In this document: piece by piece, positions 33,235 through 41,542 of the stretch
Position numbering within the stretch: position 1 is the first letter of the stretch
Layout of the letters: the number at the start of each line of letters is the position of its first letter
Assembly: GCA_050297535.1 (NCBI GenBank)
Contig: JBNKSV010000012.1
Coordinates: 1 to 56,020, forward strand
DNA: 56,020 bases
Source of the DNA: JAAGZL01 sp050297535
Lineage (GTDB): Bacteria > Pseudomonadota > Gammaproteobacteria > Chromatiales > Chromatiaceae
Direction of reading: 5' to 3'
Translations under genes and position numbers: made by a program
The notes under the pieces: generated by a model
Seen by the model: only the letters and a program-made list of their open reading frames with translations
What the model was told of the DNA's origin: nothing
The model's database searches: none

Positions 33235-34545
33235 TTAAATATCATCCATGTGGGGCTGGAAATTTTTCACATTGTCACGTCCAGCATTCTTGGCGTGATA
33301 CATAGCAGTATCGGCACGTTTAAGTAGCCCCCTCTCTTCCTCGCTGTGATCGGGATACATAGCTACCCCAATGCTTGATGATATGGCAAGGGTATGGCTA
33401 GAGATCATAAACGGCTTGTTGATTGCTTTGCGTATCTTTTCCGCGACTTGCGTGGCATGTTCCTCTGTCATTACATGCGGCAATAGAACAATAAATTCGT
33501 CGCCTCCAAGGCGGGCGGCAGTATCTGATTCCCGCAAGCATTTTAGCAACCGATCCGTTACCCCCTTTAGCAGTTCGTCCCCCACATCATGCCCCAGTGT
33601 GTCATTGATGGGTTTGAAGCCATCTAGGTCTATGAAAAGTACGGCTACCTTTGAATCATCACGCCTTGCCTTCTTAAGCATCTGTTGCAGACGGTCTATC
33701 ATCAGAGTTCGGTTAGGTAGTCCGGTCAACAGGTCGTGATGTGCCAGGTGATGCATGCGTTCTTCATAAGCCTTGCGTTCGCTGATGTCACGCATGACAC
33801 CGGAAAAGATATGATGTTCACCGGTTACCTCACTAACGGCGAGTTCCATCGGGAAGGTGGAACCGTCCTTGCGCAAACCGGTCACTTCGCGCTGAAATCC
33901 TATGATATTTTTTTTCCCGGTACGAAAATAACGTTGTATGTATTCATCATGCATGCTGCTTTCGGGTTCAGGCATCAGTACAGAGACACTTTCACCGTGT
34001 AACTCATCAATGGTATAGCCGAATATCTGTGCGGCGGATTTGTTGCAGGAGATGATAATGCCCTTACAATCAATCGTTATTATGCCGTCAAGAACATTCT
34101 GAATTATGCCTTCGAGCTGTTGACGATTACGCTCCGATTCATAATGCGCAGCCTGAGACTTTTTAAATTCATGCATGTACTTGCGACGAAATCGATGCAT
34201 GGATTCGATGAAGAAACTTACTACGATACCGTCGGCGGTAAACACTATATTTGATAATACATTGTTCGCCTGGAACAGGCTTGCAAATGAATAGTGGGGA
34301 TAGAAAAAGAAGTAACCAGCGAGTAGCACACAGATTACCGTGGAAAACAGCCCCGGCCAGAATCCAGCAAAAACAGCGGTTAGCGCAACTGCAGGGAAAA
34401 AAGTGACATACTGCAGACCGGCATCAACGGGCCATATCCACATACGTAATAAGAATGCAATCGTTATAAGCGTGATGGGAATGGCATATCTAAATATGCC
34501 TTTTGGTCTTCTGTCGAAGAGGGAGAAGATGTAATCCAATCGCAT
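33235..34545 (-). CDS. Membrane diguanylate cyclase with PAS domain
   Basis: It is predicted to make c-di-GMP from two GTP. In the 436-residue protein, four membrane helices (about 18-36, 47-65, 67-85, 97-113) resemble the DUF4118/KdpD-type sensor module. A PAS domain spans about 142-255 and a GGDEF domain about 265-430. The active site is intact (GGDEF at 347-351), and the RESD inhibitory I-site stands five residues upstream (338-341), so product inhibition is expected. No EAL domain is present. It is probably monocistronic and lies opposite nuoN and divergent from prpE. The input signal is unknown. Confidence 0.93.
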   Translation of the reverse strand: MRLDYIFSLFDRRPKGIFRYAIPITLITIAFLLRMWIWPVDAGLQYVTFFPAVALTAVFAGFWPGLFSTVICVLLAGYFFFYPHYSFASLFQANNVLSNIVFTADGIVVSFFIESMHRFRRKYMHEFKKSQAAHYESERNRQQLEGIIQNVLDGIITIDCKGIIISCNKSAAQIFGYTIDELHGESVSVLMPEPESSMHDEYIQRYFRTGKKNIIGFQREVTGLRKDGSTFPMELAVSEVTGEHHIFSGVMRDISERKAYEERMHHLAHHDLLTGLPNRTLMIDRLQQMLKKARRDDSKVAVLFIDLDGFKPINDTLGHDVGDELLKGVTDRLLKCLRESDTAARLGGDEFIVLLPHVMTEEHATQVAEKIRKAINKPFMISSHTLAISSSIGVAMYPDHSEEERGLLKRADTAMYHAKNAGRDNVKNFQPHMDDI

Positions 34546-34858
34546 ACCTTAATTACCTTACGGCTTCTTTGAATACCGATTGTGGCGCATTTCAGGTGAA
34601 AGTATAGCTATTTCCAAGCTAAACCTGATATTGATAGGAGTTTTTGCTTTAGTTGATTATGGTATTTCTGCAGAAAACAATATTATGCATAAGTCATACA
34701 AATACTCATATACAAAAAAGTTGTTATTTGTTTTGCTATGGCTTTATGATTGGATAAGATAATAATAAAGTAACATTACCAGTTAAAAAACAAATAGTTT
34801 GTCAGGCAGGCAGGTTGCTGGGCATAGATTCTTTAGACGCCAAGAAAGAGTAAAGACT
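34546..34858. other. Divergent AT-rich spacer between the cyclase gene and prpE
   Basis: About 313 bp, markedly AT-rich, with no convincing gene. TTGTTA (34721-34726), 18 bp, then TATGAT (34745-34750) could be the prpE promoter. A short ORF here (34580-34762, 60 codons) has poor start context and odd composition and is not called. Confidence 0.4.
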
Positions 34859-36748
34859 ATGAGCTACGAAAAAGTTTACACACGTTCTATGGAAGACCCA
34901 GAGGGTTTCTGGGCCGAGGCCGCTGCGGAGATTGATTGGTACAAGCCTTGGGATAAGGTTTTGGATGATTCCAACAAGCCGTTCTATCGCTGGTTCCGTG
35001 GTGGAGAGCTGAATACCTGCTATAACGCGGTTGATCGGCATGTGGAGAAGGGCAGGGCTGATCAGGCCGCCTTGATCTACGATAGTCCGGTTACCGGCAC
35101 TCAACGCACGGTGACATATGCCGAACTCAAGGATTGGGTGGCCAAATTCGCCGGTGTACTCAGCAAACAGGGAGTAACCAAGGGCGATCGGGTACTCATA
35201 TACATGCCGATGGTGCTGGAGACGGTGGTGGCTATGCTGTCATGCGCCCGTATTGGAGCGGTCCATTCCGTGGTATTCGGTGGCTTCGCTGCAAAGGAGC
35301 TGGCGACCAGGATCGACGACGCCAAACCTAAGATTATCCTCTCCGCATCCTGCGGTGTTGAGGTCAAGAAGATTATTCCATACAAGCCGTTGCTGGATGA
35401 GGCTATTGGGATATCCAGCCATAAGCCGGAACGTTGTATCATCTTGCAACGCCCACAACTTGCGGCCGAGCTGTTAGATGGCAGGGACCTGGATTGGACG
35501 GATGAGTTTGCCTGCGCCGAACCGGTGGATTGCGTACCCGTAGCCGCTACCGATCCTTTGTATATCCTCTACACCTCCGGCACCACCGGCATACCCAAGG
35601 GTGTGGTGCGGGATAACGGCGGCCATGCCGTGGCCATGAAATGGACCATGAAGAACATCTACAACGTGCAACCAGGTGAGGTCTACTGGGCTGCCTCAGA
35701 CGTGGGCTGGGTGGTAGGTCATTCATATATCGTTTATGCGCCGTTGTTGCATGGTTGTACCTCCATCGTGTACGAAGGCAAGCCGGTAGGCACGCCGGAT
35801 CCAGGCGCCTTCTGGCGCGTCATCTCAGAACACAACTGTAGCGTTATGTTCACCGCTCCTACCGCCTTTCGCGCCATCAAGCGTGAGGACCCTAAGGGCG
35901 AACTGGTCAAGAAGTATGATATGTCCAACTTTCGCACCCTGTTCCTGGCCGGAGAGCGCTGCGATCCGGATACCCTGCACTGGGCGGAAGAACATCTTCA
36001 GGTGCCGGTGATAGACCACTGGTGGCAGACCGAGACCAGTTGGGGCATCGCCGCCAACTGCATGGGTATCGAACAGTTGCCGGTCAAGGCTGGTTCACCG
36101 TCGAGGGCTGTACCTGGCTATGATGTGCAAGTGCTGGATGCCAATGGTGAACAGGTGGCTCCTGGCGATATTGGCAGCATTATGATCAAACTGCCCATGC
36201 CCCCAGGCTGTCTGCCCACCCTGTGGAACAATGACGAGCGCTACATAGATTCTTACCTGAGTGCCCATGAAGGCTACTATCTAACCGGAGATGCCGGTTA
36301 TAAGGACGAGGACGGCTATCTCTGGATTATGAGCCGCATCGACGACATCATCAACGTGGCCGGACATCGGCTCTCTACCGGTGGTATGGAAGAGGTACTT
36401 GCCGCTCACCCGGATGTGGCAGAATGCGCCGTCATCGGGGTGGAAGATCAGCTTAAGGGTGAGCTGCCACTTGGTATGGTGGTGCTCAAGGCCGGAGTGG
36501 ATAGAGATCATGCCGAGATCAAGGCCGAGTGTATAGCCATGGTCAGAGAGAAGATCGGCCCGGTCGCCGCCTTCAAGCTGGTGATAGTGGTGGAACGTCT
36601 GCCCAAGACCAGATCCGGTAAGATCTTGCGCGGCACCATGAAGAAGATCGCCGATAGTCAGGAGTATAGGGTCCCGGCCACTATCGACGATCCGGTCATC
36701 CTGAGTGAGATTGCGGATGCGTTGCATAGTATCGGTTATGCCAAGTAG
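34859..36748 (+). CDS. prpE: Propionyl-CoA synthetase
   Basis: This AMP-forming acyl-CoA ligase activates propionate (ATP + CoA). The 629-residue length compares with 628 in E. coli PrpE. It has YILYTSGTTGIPKGVVRDNGG (P-loop; PKGVVRDNGGH is PrpE-like), WWQTETSWGI, and Lys588 in RSGKILRGTMKK, the residue acetylated in related ligases. ATG at 34859 is chosen; the frame is open upstream. Acetate use cannot be excluded, but the neighbours for propionyl-CoA carboxylation support propionate. Confidence 0.92.
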   Translation: MSYEKVYTRSMEDPEGFWAEAAAEIDWYKPWDKVLDDSNKPFYRWFRGGELNTCYNAVDRHVEKGRADQAALIYDSPVTGTQRTVTYAELKDWVAKFAGVLSKQGVTKGDRVLIYMPMVLETVVAMLSCARIGAVHSVVFGGFAAKELATRIDDAKPKIILSASCGVEVKKIIPYKPLLDEAIGISSHKPERCIILQRPQLAAELLDGRDLDWTDEFACAEPVDCVPVAATDPLYILYTSGTTGIPKGVVRDNGGHAVAMKWTMKNIYNVQPGEVYWAASDVGWVVGHSYIVYAPLLHGCTSIVYEGKPVGTPDPGAFWRVISEHNCSVMFTAPTAFRAIKREDPKGELVKKYDMSNFRTLFLAGERCDPDTLHWAEEHLQVPVIDHWWQTETSWGIAANCMGIEQLPVKAGSPSRAVPGYDVQVLDANGEQVAPGDIGSIMIKLPMPPGCLPTLWNNDERYIDSYLSAHEGYYLTGDAGYKDEDGYLWIMSRIDDIINVAGHRLSTGGMEEVLAAHPDVAECAVIGVEDQLKGELPLGMVVLKAGVDRDHAEIKAECIAMVREKIGPVAAFKLVIVVERLPKTRSGKILRGTMKKIADSQEYRVPATIDDPVILSEIADALHSIGYAK

Positions 36749-36786
36749 CTTATGGTACAAATTTCCTGAGATATTTTAACTTGAGT

Positions 36787-36875
36787 CCCTTCTCCCCTTG
36801 GGGAGAAGGGTCGGGGATGAGGGGGAACTGTAACTGTCCTCCTCACCCTAACCCTCTCCTCGCAGGGGAGAGGGG
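36787..36875. repeat. Paired-hairpin repeat between prpE and the mutase gene
   Basis: Two hairpins (CCCTTCTCCCC/GGGGAGAAGGG and CCCTCTCCT/AGGGGAGAGGG) flank complementary GATGAGGGG and CCTCACCC stretches, so the whole can fold as one long palindrome. The same layout occurs at 44545-44637. It likely acts as a terminator or attenuator within the cluster and is a dispersed repeat. Confidence 0.8.
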
Positions 36876-36923
36876 ATACCGGGATAGTAGTGATACTATT
36901 TACTCATTTAGGAGCAGTCGTAT

Positions 36924-39077
36924 ATGGCCGATTTCCCCAAGCCAAAACCTGAACAGTGGAGCGAACTCGCTACGAAAGAGTTGCGTGGACGCCCGCTGGA
37001 AGAACTAACCTGGAACACCCCGGAAGGTATCGAGGTCAAGCCTCTGTATACCGCCGCCGATCTGGACCATATTGCACACTGCGACAGTCTGCCGGGTTTC
37101 GCCCCCTTCGTGCGCGGCCCCAAGGCCACCATGTATGCAGGAAGGCCCTGGACCGTACGTCAGTACGCCGGATTTTCCACCGCCGAGGAGTCCAATGCCT
37201 TCTACCGGCGCAACCTTGCTGCTGGTCAGCAGGGTTTGTCTGTCGCCTTCGATCTGGCCACCCACAGAGGATATGATTCCGACCACCCCCGGGTGACCGG
37301 TGACGTGGGTAAGGCCGGTGTAGCCATCGACTCGGTGGAGGATATGAAGATCCTGTTCGATGGCATCCCACTGGATCAGGTCTCTGTATCCATGACTATG
37401 AATGGTGCTGTGTTGCCTATCATGGCCAACTATATCGTCGCCGCCGAGGAGCAGGGAGTGACGCCACAACAGCTGGCCGGTACCCTGCAGAACGATATTC
37501 TAAAAGAGTTCATGGTGCGCAATACCTACATCTATCCACCGGAACCATCTATGCGCATCGTGTCGGACATCATCGCCTTCACCGCCGAGAACATGCCCAA
37601 ATTTAACTCCATCTCTATCTCCGGCTATCACATGCAGGAGGCGGGGGCCACCTGCGTGCAGGAGCTGGCCTTCACCATCGCCGACGGTCTGGAGTATGTG
37701 CGTACCGCCATCGCCAAGGGGCTGGATGTGGACAAGTTTGCCCCGCGACTTTCATTCTTCTTCGCCATCGGTATGAACTTCTTTATGGAGGTGGCCAAGC
37801 TGCGCGCCGCCCGTCTGTTGTGGGCGGAGCTGATGCAGGAGCTGTTTTCTCCCAAGGATCAGCGCTCCCTGATGTTACGCACCCACTGCCAGACCTCCGG
37901 TGTCAGTCTCACCGCCACGGACCCGTACAACAATGTGATGCGCACTACCATAGAGGCCATGGCCGCAGTGCTGGGTGGTACCCAGTCCCTGCACACCAAC
38001 TCCTTCGATGAAGCGCTGGCGCTGCCCACCGATTTCTCGGCGCGCATCGCCCGCAACACCCAACTGGTGATCCAGGAGGAGACCGGCATCACCAATGTGG
38101 TGGACCCGTTGGCAGGCTCCTACTATGTGGAGAGTCTCACCGACTCCATGGTGCAGGAGGCGCGCAAGCTGATCGCCGAGGTGGAAGAGCTGGGCGGCAT
38201 GACCAAGGCCGTGATCTCCGGCATGCCCAAGCTGCGTATCGAAGAGGCGGCGGCCATCCGTCAGGCCCGCATAGATCGTGGGGAAGAGGTGATCGTGGGG
38301 GTGAATAAATACCGTCCGGATCAGGAGCCTGAGGTGGATGTGCTGGATATCGACAATACGGCGGTGCGCGAATCTCAGATCAGGCGGCTAGAAAAGACGC
38401 GCTCCGAGCGCGATGATGCAGCCTGTCGCCAGGCCCTGGATGCACTCACTGCAGCGGCCAGAGATGGCAGCGGTAACCTGTTGGCTCTGGCGGTGGACGC
38501 GGCCCGGGTCCGCGCTACGGTGGGTGAAATCTCCGATGCCCTGGAGTTGGTCTACGCAAGGCATCGCGCCGTTACCCGCACCGTTTCCGGTGTCTACGCC
38601 GGTGTGTATGAGGGGGACGAGGGATTCAATATGATCAAGCAACAGATAGATGAGTTCGCCAAGCAGGAGGGACGCCGCCCCCGCATGTTGGTGGTGAAGA
38701 TGGGGCAGGACGGTCATGATCGTGGTGCTAAGGTGATTGCCACCGCCTATGCCGATCTGGGTTTTGATGTAGACATCGGCCCCCTGTTCCAGACCCCGGA
38801 AGAGGCTGCCAAGCAGGCGGCAGAGAACGATGTGCATGTGATCGGGGTGTCATCCCTGGCCGCAGGCCACAAGACCCTGGTGCCGCAGTTGATGCAGGCC
38901 CTGAAGCAGGAAGGGGCTGAGGACATATTGGTGGTATGCGGTGGTGTGATACCACCACAGGATTACGCCATGCTGCTGGAGGCTGGGGTTGCCGCAGTGT
39001 ATGGTCCAGGTACCAATATTCCGCAGGCAGCTGCTGAAGTACTGAAGTTGATTCAGGAAAGAAAGAATAGGGTATAG
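36924..39077 (+). CDS. scpA: Methylmalonyl-CoA mutase (single-chain, B12-dependent)
   Basis: It rearranges methylmalonyl-CoA to succinyl-CoA using adenosylcobalamin. The 717-residue homodimeric type is close to E. coli ScpA/Sbm (714). The N-terminal substrate barrel contains RPWTVRQYAGFSTAEESN and VSVSMTMNGAVLP. The C-terminal cobalamin domain has DGHDRGAKVI with the Co-ligating His598, VIGVSSLAAGHK and VVCGGVIPPQD. An AGGAGC RBS lies 8 nt before the ATG. meaB, its repair GTPase, lies in the same cluster. Confidence 0.96.
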   Translation: MADFPKPKPEQWSELATKELRGRPLEELTWNTPEGIEVKPLYTAADLDHIAHCDSLPGFAPFVRGPKATMYAGRPWTVRQYAGFSTAEESNAFYRRNLAAGQQGLSVAFDLATHRGYDSDHPRVTGDVGKAGVAIDSVEDMKILFDGIPLDQVSVSMTMNGAVLPIMANYIVAAEEQGVTPQQLAGTLQNDILKEFMVRNTYIYPPEPSMRIVSDIIAFTAENMPKFNSISISGYHMQEAGATCVQELAFTIADGLEYVRTAIAKGLDVDKFAPRLSFFFAIGMNFFMEVAKLRAARLLWAELMQELFSPKDQRSLMLRTHCQTSGVSLTATDPYNNVMRTTIEAMAAVLGGTQSLHTNSFDEALALPTDFSARIARNTQLVIQEETGITNVVDPLAGSYYVESLTDSMVQEARKLIAEVEELGGMTKAVISGMPKLRIEEAAAIRQARIDRGEEVIVGVNKYRPDQEPEVDVLDIDNTAVRESQIRRLEKTRSERDDAACRQALDALTAAARDGSGNLLALAVDAARVRATVGEISDALELVYARHRAVTRTVSGVYAGVYEGDEGFNMIKQQIDEFAKQEGRRPRMLVVKMGQDGHDRGAKVIATAYADLGFDVDIGPLFQTPEEAAKQAAENDVHVIGVSSLAAGHKTLVPQLMQALKQEGAEDILVVCGGVIPPQDYAMLLEAGVAAVYGPGTNIPQAAAEVLKLIQERKNRV

Positions 39078-39111
39078 GGATGAGTGTCTAGGTCCAAGGG
39101 ATTTAGATAAT

Positions 39112-39533
39112 CGTCGTTCCCGCGTAGGCGGGAACCCAGGGAAAAGGGCAGTGAGATTGAAATGGAACGACAACCATGTGTGTACATTTTAGCTAGTAAA
39201 CGCAATGGAACGATTTATACAGGAGTAACTTAGAATCTAGTAAAGCGTGTTTGGGAACACAAGAACGATTTAGTAGATGGGTTTAGTAAACAGTATGGAG
39301 TATATATCCTGGTTTGGTATGAGATGCATGAGACTATGGATTCAGCCATACATCGAGAGAAATGCATCAAAAAGTGGGAACGGGCCTGGAAGATAAAGAG
39401 GATTGAAGAGATGAATCCTGGTTGGAATGATTTGTATCAGGATTTGGTTTAACTAAATAAACTATTGTCATTCTCGCGCAGGCGGGAATCCATATTGATA
39501 TTTCCCTGGGTCCCCGCCTACGCGGGGACGACG
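39112..39533. mobile_element. GIY-YIG palindromic unit, degenerate copy
   Basis: About 422 bp enclosed by inverted palindromes at 39112-39141 and 39504-39533, matching across 30 bp with two differences. Between them lies a GIY-YIG gene broken by an amber codon, and an extra palindrome at 39467-39492. Both end palindromes keep their own stems. It sits between the mutase gene and pccB and matches the intact unit at 41114-41510. Confidence 0.75.
39162..39452 (+). pseudogene. GIY-YIG nuclease-like gene with in-frame amber codon
   Basis: The 97-codon frame aligns without gaps to the intact gene at 41164. Codon 24 (39231-39233) is TAG where the intact copy has TCG (Ser), a single base change. The rest of the frame stays open to a TAA at the same place. 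Roughly the first 55 bp are identical in both copies and divergence grows afterwards. Composition is AT-rich against its neighbours. Restart or suppression is possible but there is no sign of it; most likely a decayed copy. Confidence 0.8.
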
Positions 39534-39573
39534 GTATAGTAGAGATTAAAAGTTAAGTTATCTGGAGAAACAG

Positions 39574-41106
39574 ATGCAGGAGATAATCCATCAACTGGAA
39601 GAGAAGCGCAGCAGGGCCAGTCTGGGCGGCGGTGAGGATCGTATCGCCAAGCAGCATGCCAAGGGCAAGCTCACCGCGCGAGAGCGCATAGAGCTGTTCC
39701 TGGATCCCGGCAGCTTCGAAGAGTGGGACATGTTTATGGAACACCGCTGCACCGACTTCGGTATGGAGCAGCAGAGCATACCGGGCGACGGCGTGGTGAC
39801 CGGCTATGGCACCGTGTGCGGCCGACTTATATTTGTATTCAGTCAGGACTTCACCGTGTTCGGTGGTTCCCTGTCCGCGGCCCACGCCCAGAAGATCTGC
39901 AAGATAATGGATCACGCCATGAAGGTAGGCGCCCCAGTGGTGGGTCTGAACGACTCCGGTGGAGCACGCATCCAGGAGGGCGTAGATTCTCTGGCTGGCT
40001 ATGCCGACGTATTCCAGCGCAACGTGCTGGCCTCCGGCGTAGTGCCGCAGATCTCCATGATCATGGGTCCCTGTGCGGGCGGCGCGGTCTACTCACCGGC
40101 CATGACCGATTTCATCTTCATGGTGAAAGATAGCTCCTATATGTTCGTGACCGGGCCGGATGTGGTTAAGACCGTGACCCACGAAGAGGTGACGGCGGAG
40201 GAGTTGGGTGGCGCCATCACCCACACCAGCAAGTCCGGCGTGGCGGATCTGGCGTTTGATAACGATGTGGAGGCGCTGCTGATGCTGCGCCGCTTTGTCA
40301 ATTTCCTGCCGGCCAGTAACAAGGAGCGGCCGCCGGTGTGGCCAACTGAAGATACAGCCGATCGTAAGATACCATCTTTGGATACCTTGGTTCCTGCTGA
40401 TCCAAACAAGCCCTATGACATGAAGGAGTTGATCCACAAGATGGTGGATGACAACGACTTCTTTGAACTGCAGCCGGACTACGCGGGCAACATCGTTATA
40501 GGTCTGGCGCGCATGGAGGGGTCCACGGTGGGCATAGTGGCGAACCAGCCCATGGTGCTGGCCGGTTGTCTGGATATCGACTCCGCTAAAAAGGCCGGAC
40601 GTTTTGTACGTTTCTGCGATGCCTTCAATATCCCGATTATCACCCTGGTGGATGTGCCTGGGTTCCTGCCCGGAACCTCCCAGGAGTATGGCGGCATTAT
40701 CAAACATGGAGCCAAACTGCTATACGCCTATGCTGAGGCCACAGTGCCCAAGGTGACGCTGATTACTCGCAAGGCCTATGGTGGGGCCTATGACGTTATG
40801 GCCTCCAAACACCTGCGTGGTGACGTGAACCTGGCATGGCCAACGGCGGAGATCGCGGTGATGGGCCCCAAGGGGGCGGTGGAGATCATCTTCCGTAAGG
40901 ACATCGGCGACGCGGAGAAGATCGCGCAACGCACCGAAGAGTACCGGCAGAAGTTCGCCAACCCGTTCGTGGCCGGTGCTCGCGGCTTTATCGACGATGT
41001 GATCATGCCGCACTCCACGCGCAAGCGGATATGTCGTTCCTTGTCGATGTTAAGGGATAAGGATCTGGAGAACCCGTGGCGCAAGCATGGGAATATACCG
41101 TTGTAA
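39574..41106 (+). CDS. pccB: Propionyl-CoA carboxylase beta chain (carboxyltransferase)
   Basis: It transfers CO2 from biotin to propionyl-CoA, giving methylmalonyl-CoA. The 510-residue protein has two crotonase-like halves: VFSQDFTVFGGSLSAAHAQK, VGLNDSGGARIQEGVDSL and MGPCAGGAVYSPA, then VDVPGFLPGTSQEYGGII and the conserved ASKHLRGDVNLAWPTAEIAV. GGAG lies before the ATG. Acetyl-CoA use cannot be excluded, but mutase, epimerase and MeaB next door support propionyl-CoA. GIY-YIG units flank it on both sides. Confidence 0.95.
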   Translation: MQEIIHQLEEKRSRASLGGGEDRIAKQHAKGKLTARERIELFLDPGSFEEWDMFMEHRCTDFGMEQQSIPGDGVVTGYGTVCGRLIFVFSQDFTVFGGSLSAAHAQKICKIMDHAMKVGAPVVGLNDSGGARIQEGVDSLAGYADVFQRNVLASGVVPQISMIMGPCAGGAVYSPAMTDFIFMVKDSSYMFVTGPDVVKTVTHEEVTAEELGGAITHTSKSGVADLAFDNDVEALLMLRRFVNFLPASNKERPPVWPTEDTADRKIPSLDTLVPADPNKPYDMKELIHKMVDDNDFFELQPDYAGNIVIGLARMEGSTVGIVANQPMVLAGCLDIDSAKKAGRFVRFCDAFNIPIITLVDVPGFLPGTSQEYGGIIKHGAKLLYAYAEATVPKVTLITRKAYGGAYDVMASKHLRGDVNLAWPTAEIAVMGPKGAVEIIFRKDIGDAEKIAQRTEEYRQKFANPFVAGARGFIDDVIMPHSTRKRICRSLSMLRDKDLENPWRKHGNIPL

Positions 41107-41113
41107 GTTTAGT

Positions 41114-41510
41114 CGTCATTCCCGCGTAGGCGGGAATCCAGGGAATAGGACATTGAGGTTGAAATGGAACGACAACCATGTGTGTACATTTTAGCTAGTA
41201 AACGCAATGGAACACTTTATACGGGAGTAACTTCGAATCTATTAAAACGGATTTGGGAACACAAAAACGATTTAGTGGATGGGTTCAGCAATAAATACGG
41301 TGTGCATATTCTTGTGTGGTATGAAATGCATGAAAGTATTGAAGAAGCTATATATCGGGAGAATTGCATCAAGAAGTGGGAACGGGCATGGAAGATAAAG
41401 AGGATTGAAAAGATGAATCCTGATTGGAGGGATTTGTATCAGGATTTGGTTTAATGATCGATCTATCGTCAGTTTTGAGTTACTGGATTCCCGCCTACGC
41501 GGGAATGACG
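41114..41510. mobile_element. GIY-YIG palindromic unit, intact copy
   Basis: A 397-bp unit enclosed by perfect 28-bp inverted repeats (41114-41141 and 41483-41510). Each repeat is itself a hairpin containing ATTCCC-N8-GGGAAT, the consensus known as dRS3 in Neisseria. Between them is one intact GIY-YIG gene. No transposase, target duplication or tRNA is evident. It lies between pccB and pccA without breaking either. Confidence 0.8.
41164..41454 (+). CDS. Small GIY-YIG nuclease-domain protein
   Basis: The 96-residue protein is a single GIY-YIG domain: CVYILASKRNGTLYTGVTSN supplies the two tyrosine strands. Arg (LLKRIWEHK) and Glu (YRENCIKKWERAWK) are placed as in the family active site. Such stand-alone proteins are usually annotated as putative endonucleases without a proven role. 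The gene is AT-rich and sits precisely between inverted palindromes, so it probably acts on, or travels with, them (inference). No own promoter is clear. Confidence 0.88.
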   Translation: MERQPCVYILASKRNGTLYTGVTSNLLKRIWEHKNDLVDGFSNKYGVHILVWYEMHESIEEAIYRENCIKKWERAWKIKRIEKMNPDWRDLYQDLV

Positions 41511-41542
41511 TAGTTTTAGATATTGGATGAGACAACAACCGA

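Noticed and set aside
34580..34762. Possible 60-residue membrane peptide in the prpE upstream region
   Set aside because: AT-rich non-coding composition, no RBS, and overlap with the likely promoter.
39162..41454. The two GIY-YIG genes considered as homing endonucleases inside an intron or intein
   Set aside because: Neither interrupts a gene; both sit in intergenic DNA and no intron or intein features are seen.
39112..41510. Short repeated palindromes considered as a CRISPR array
   Set aside because: Few copies, inverted rather than direct, unequal spacing, with genes between them and no cas genes.
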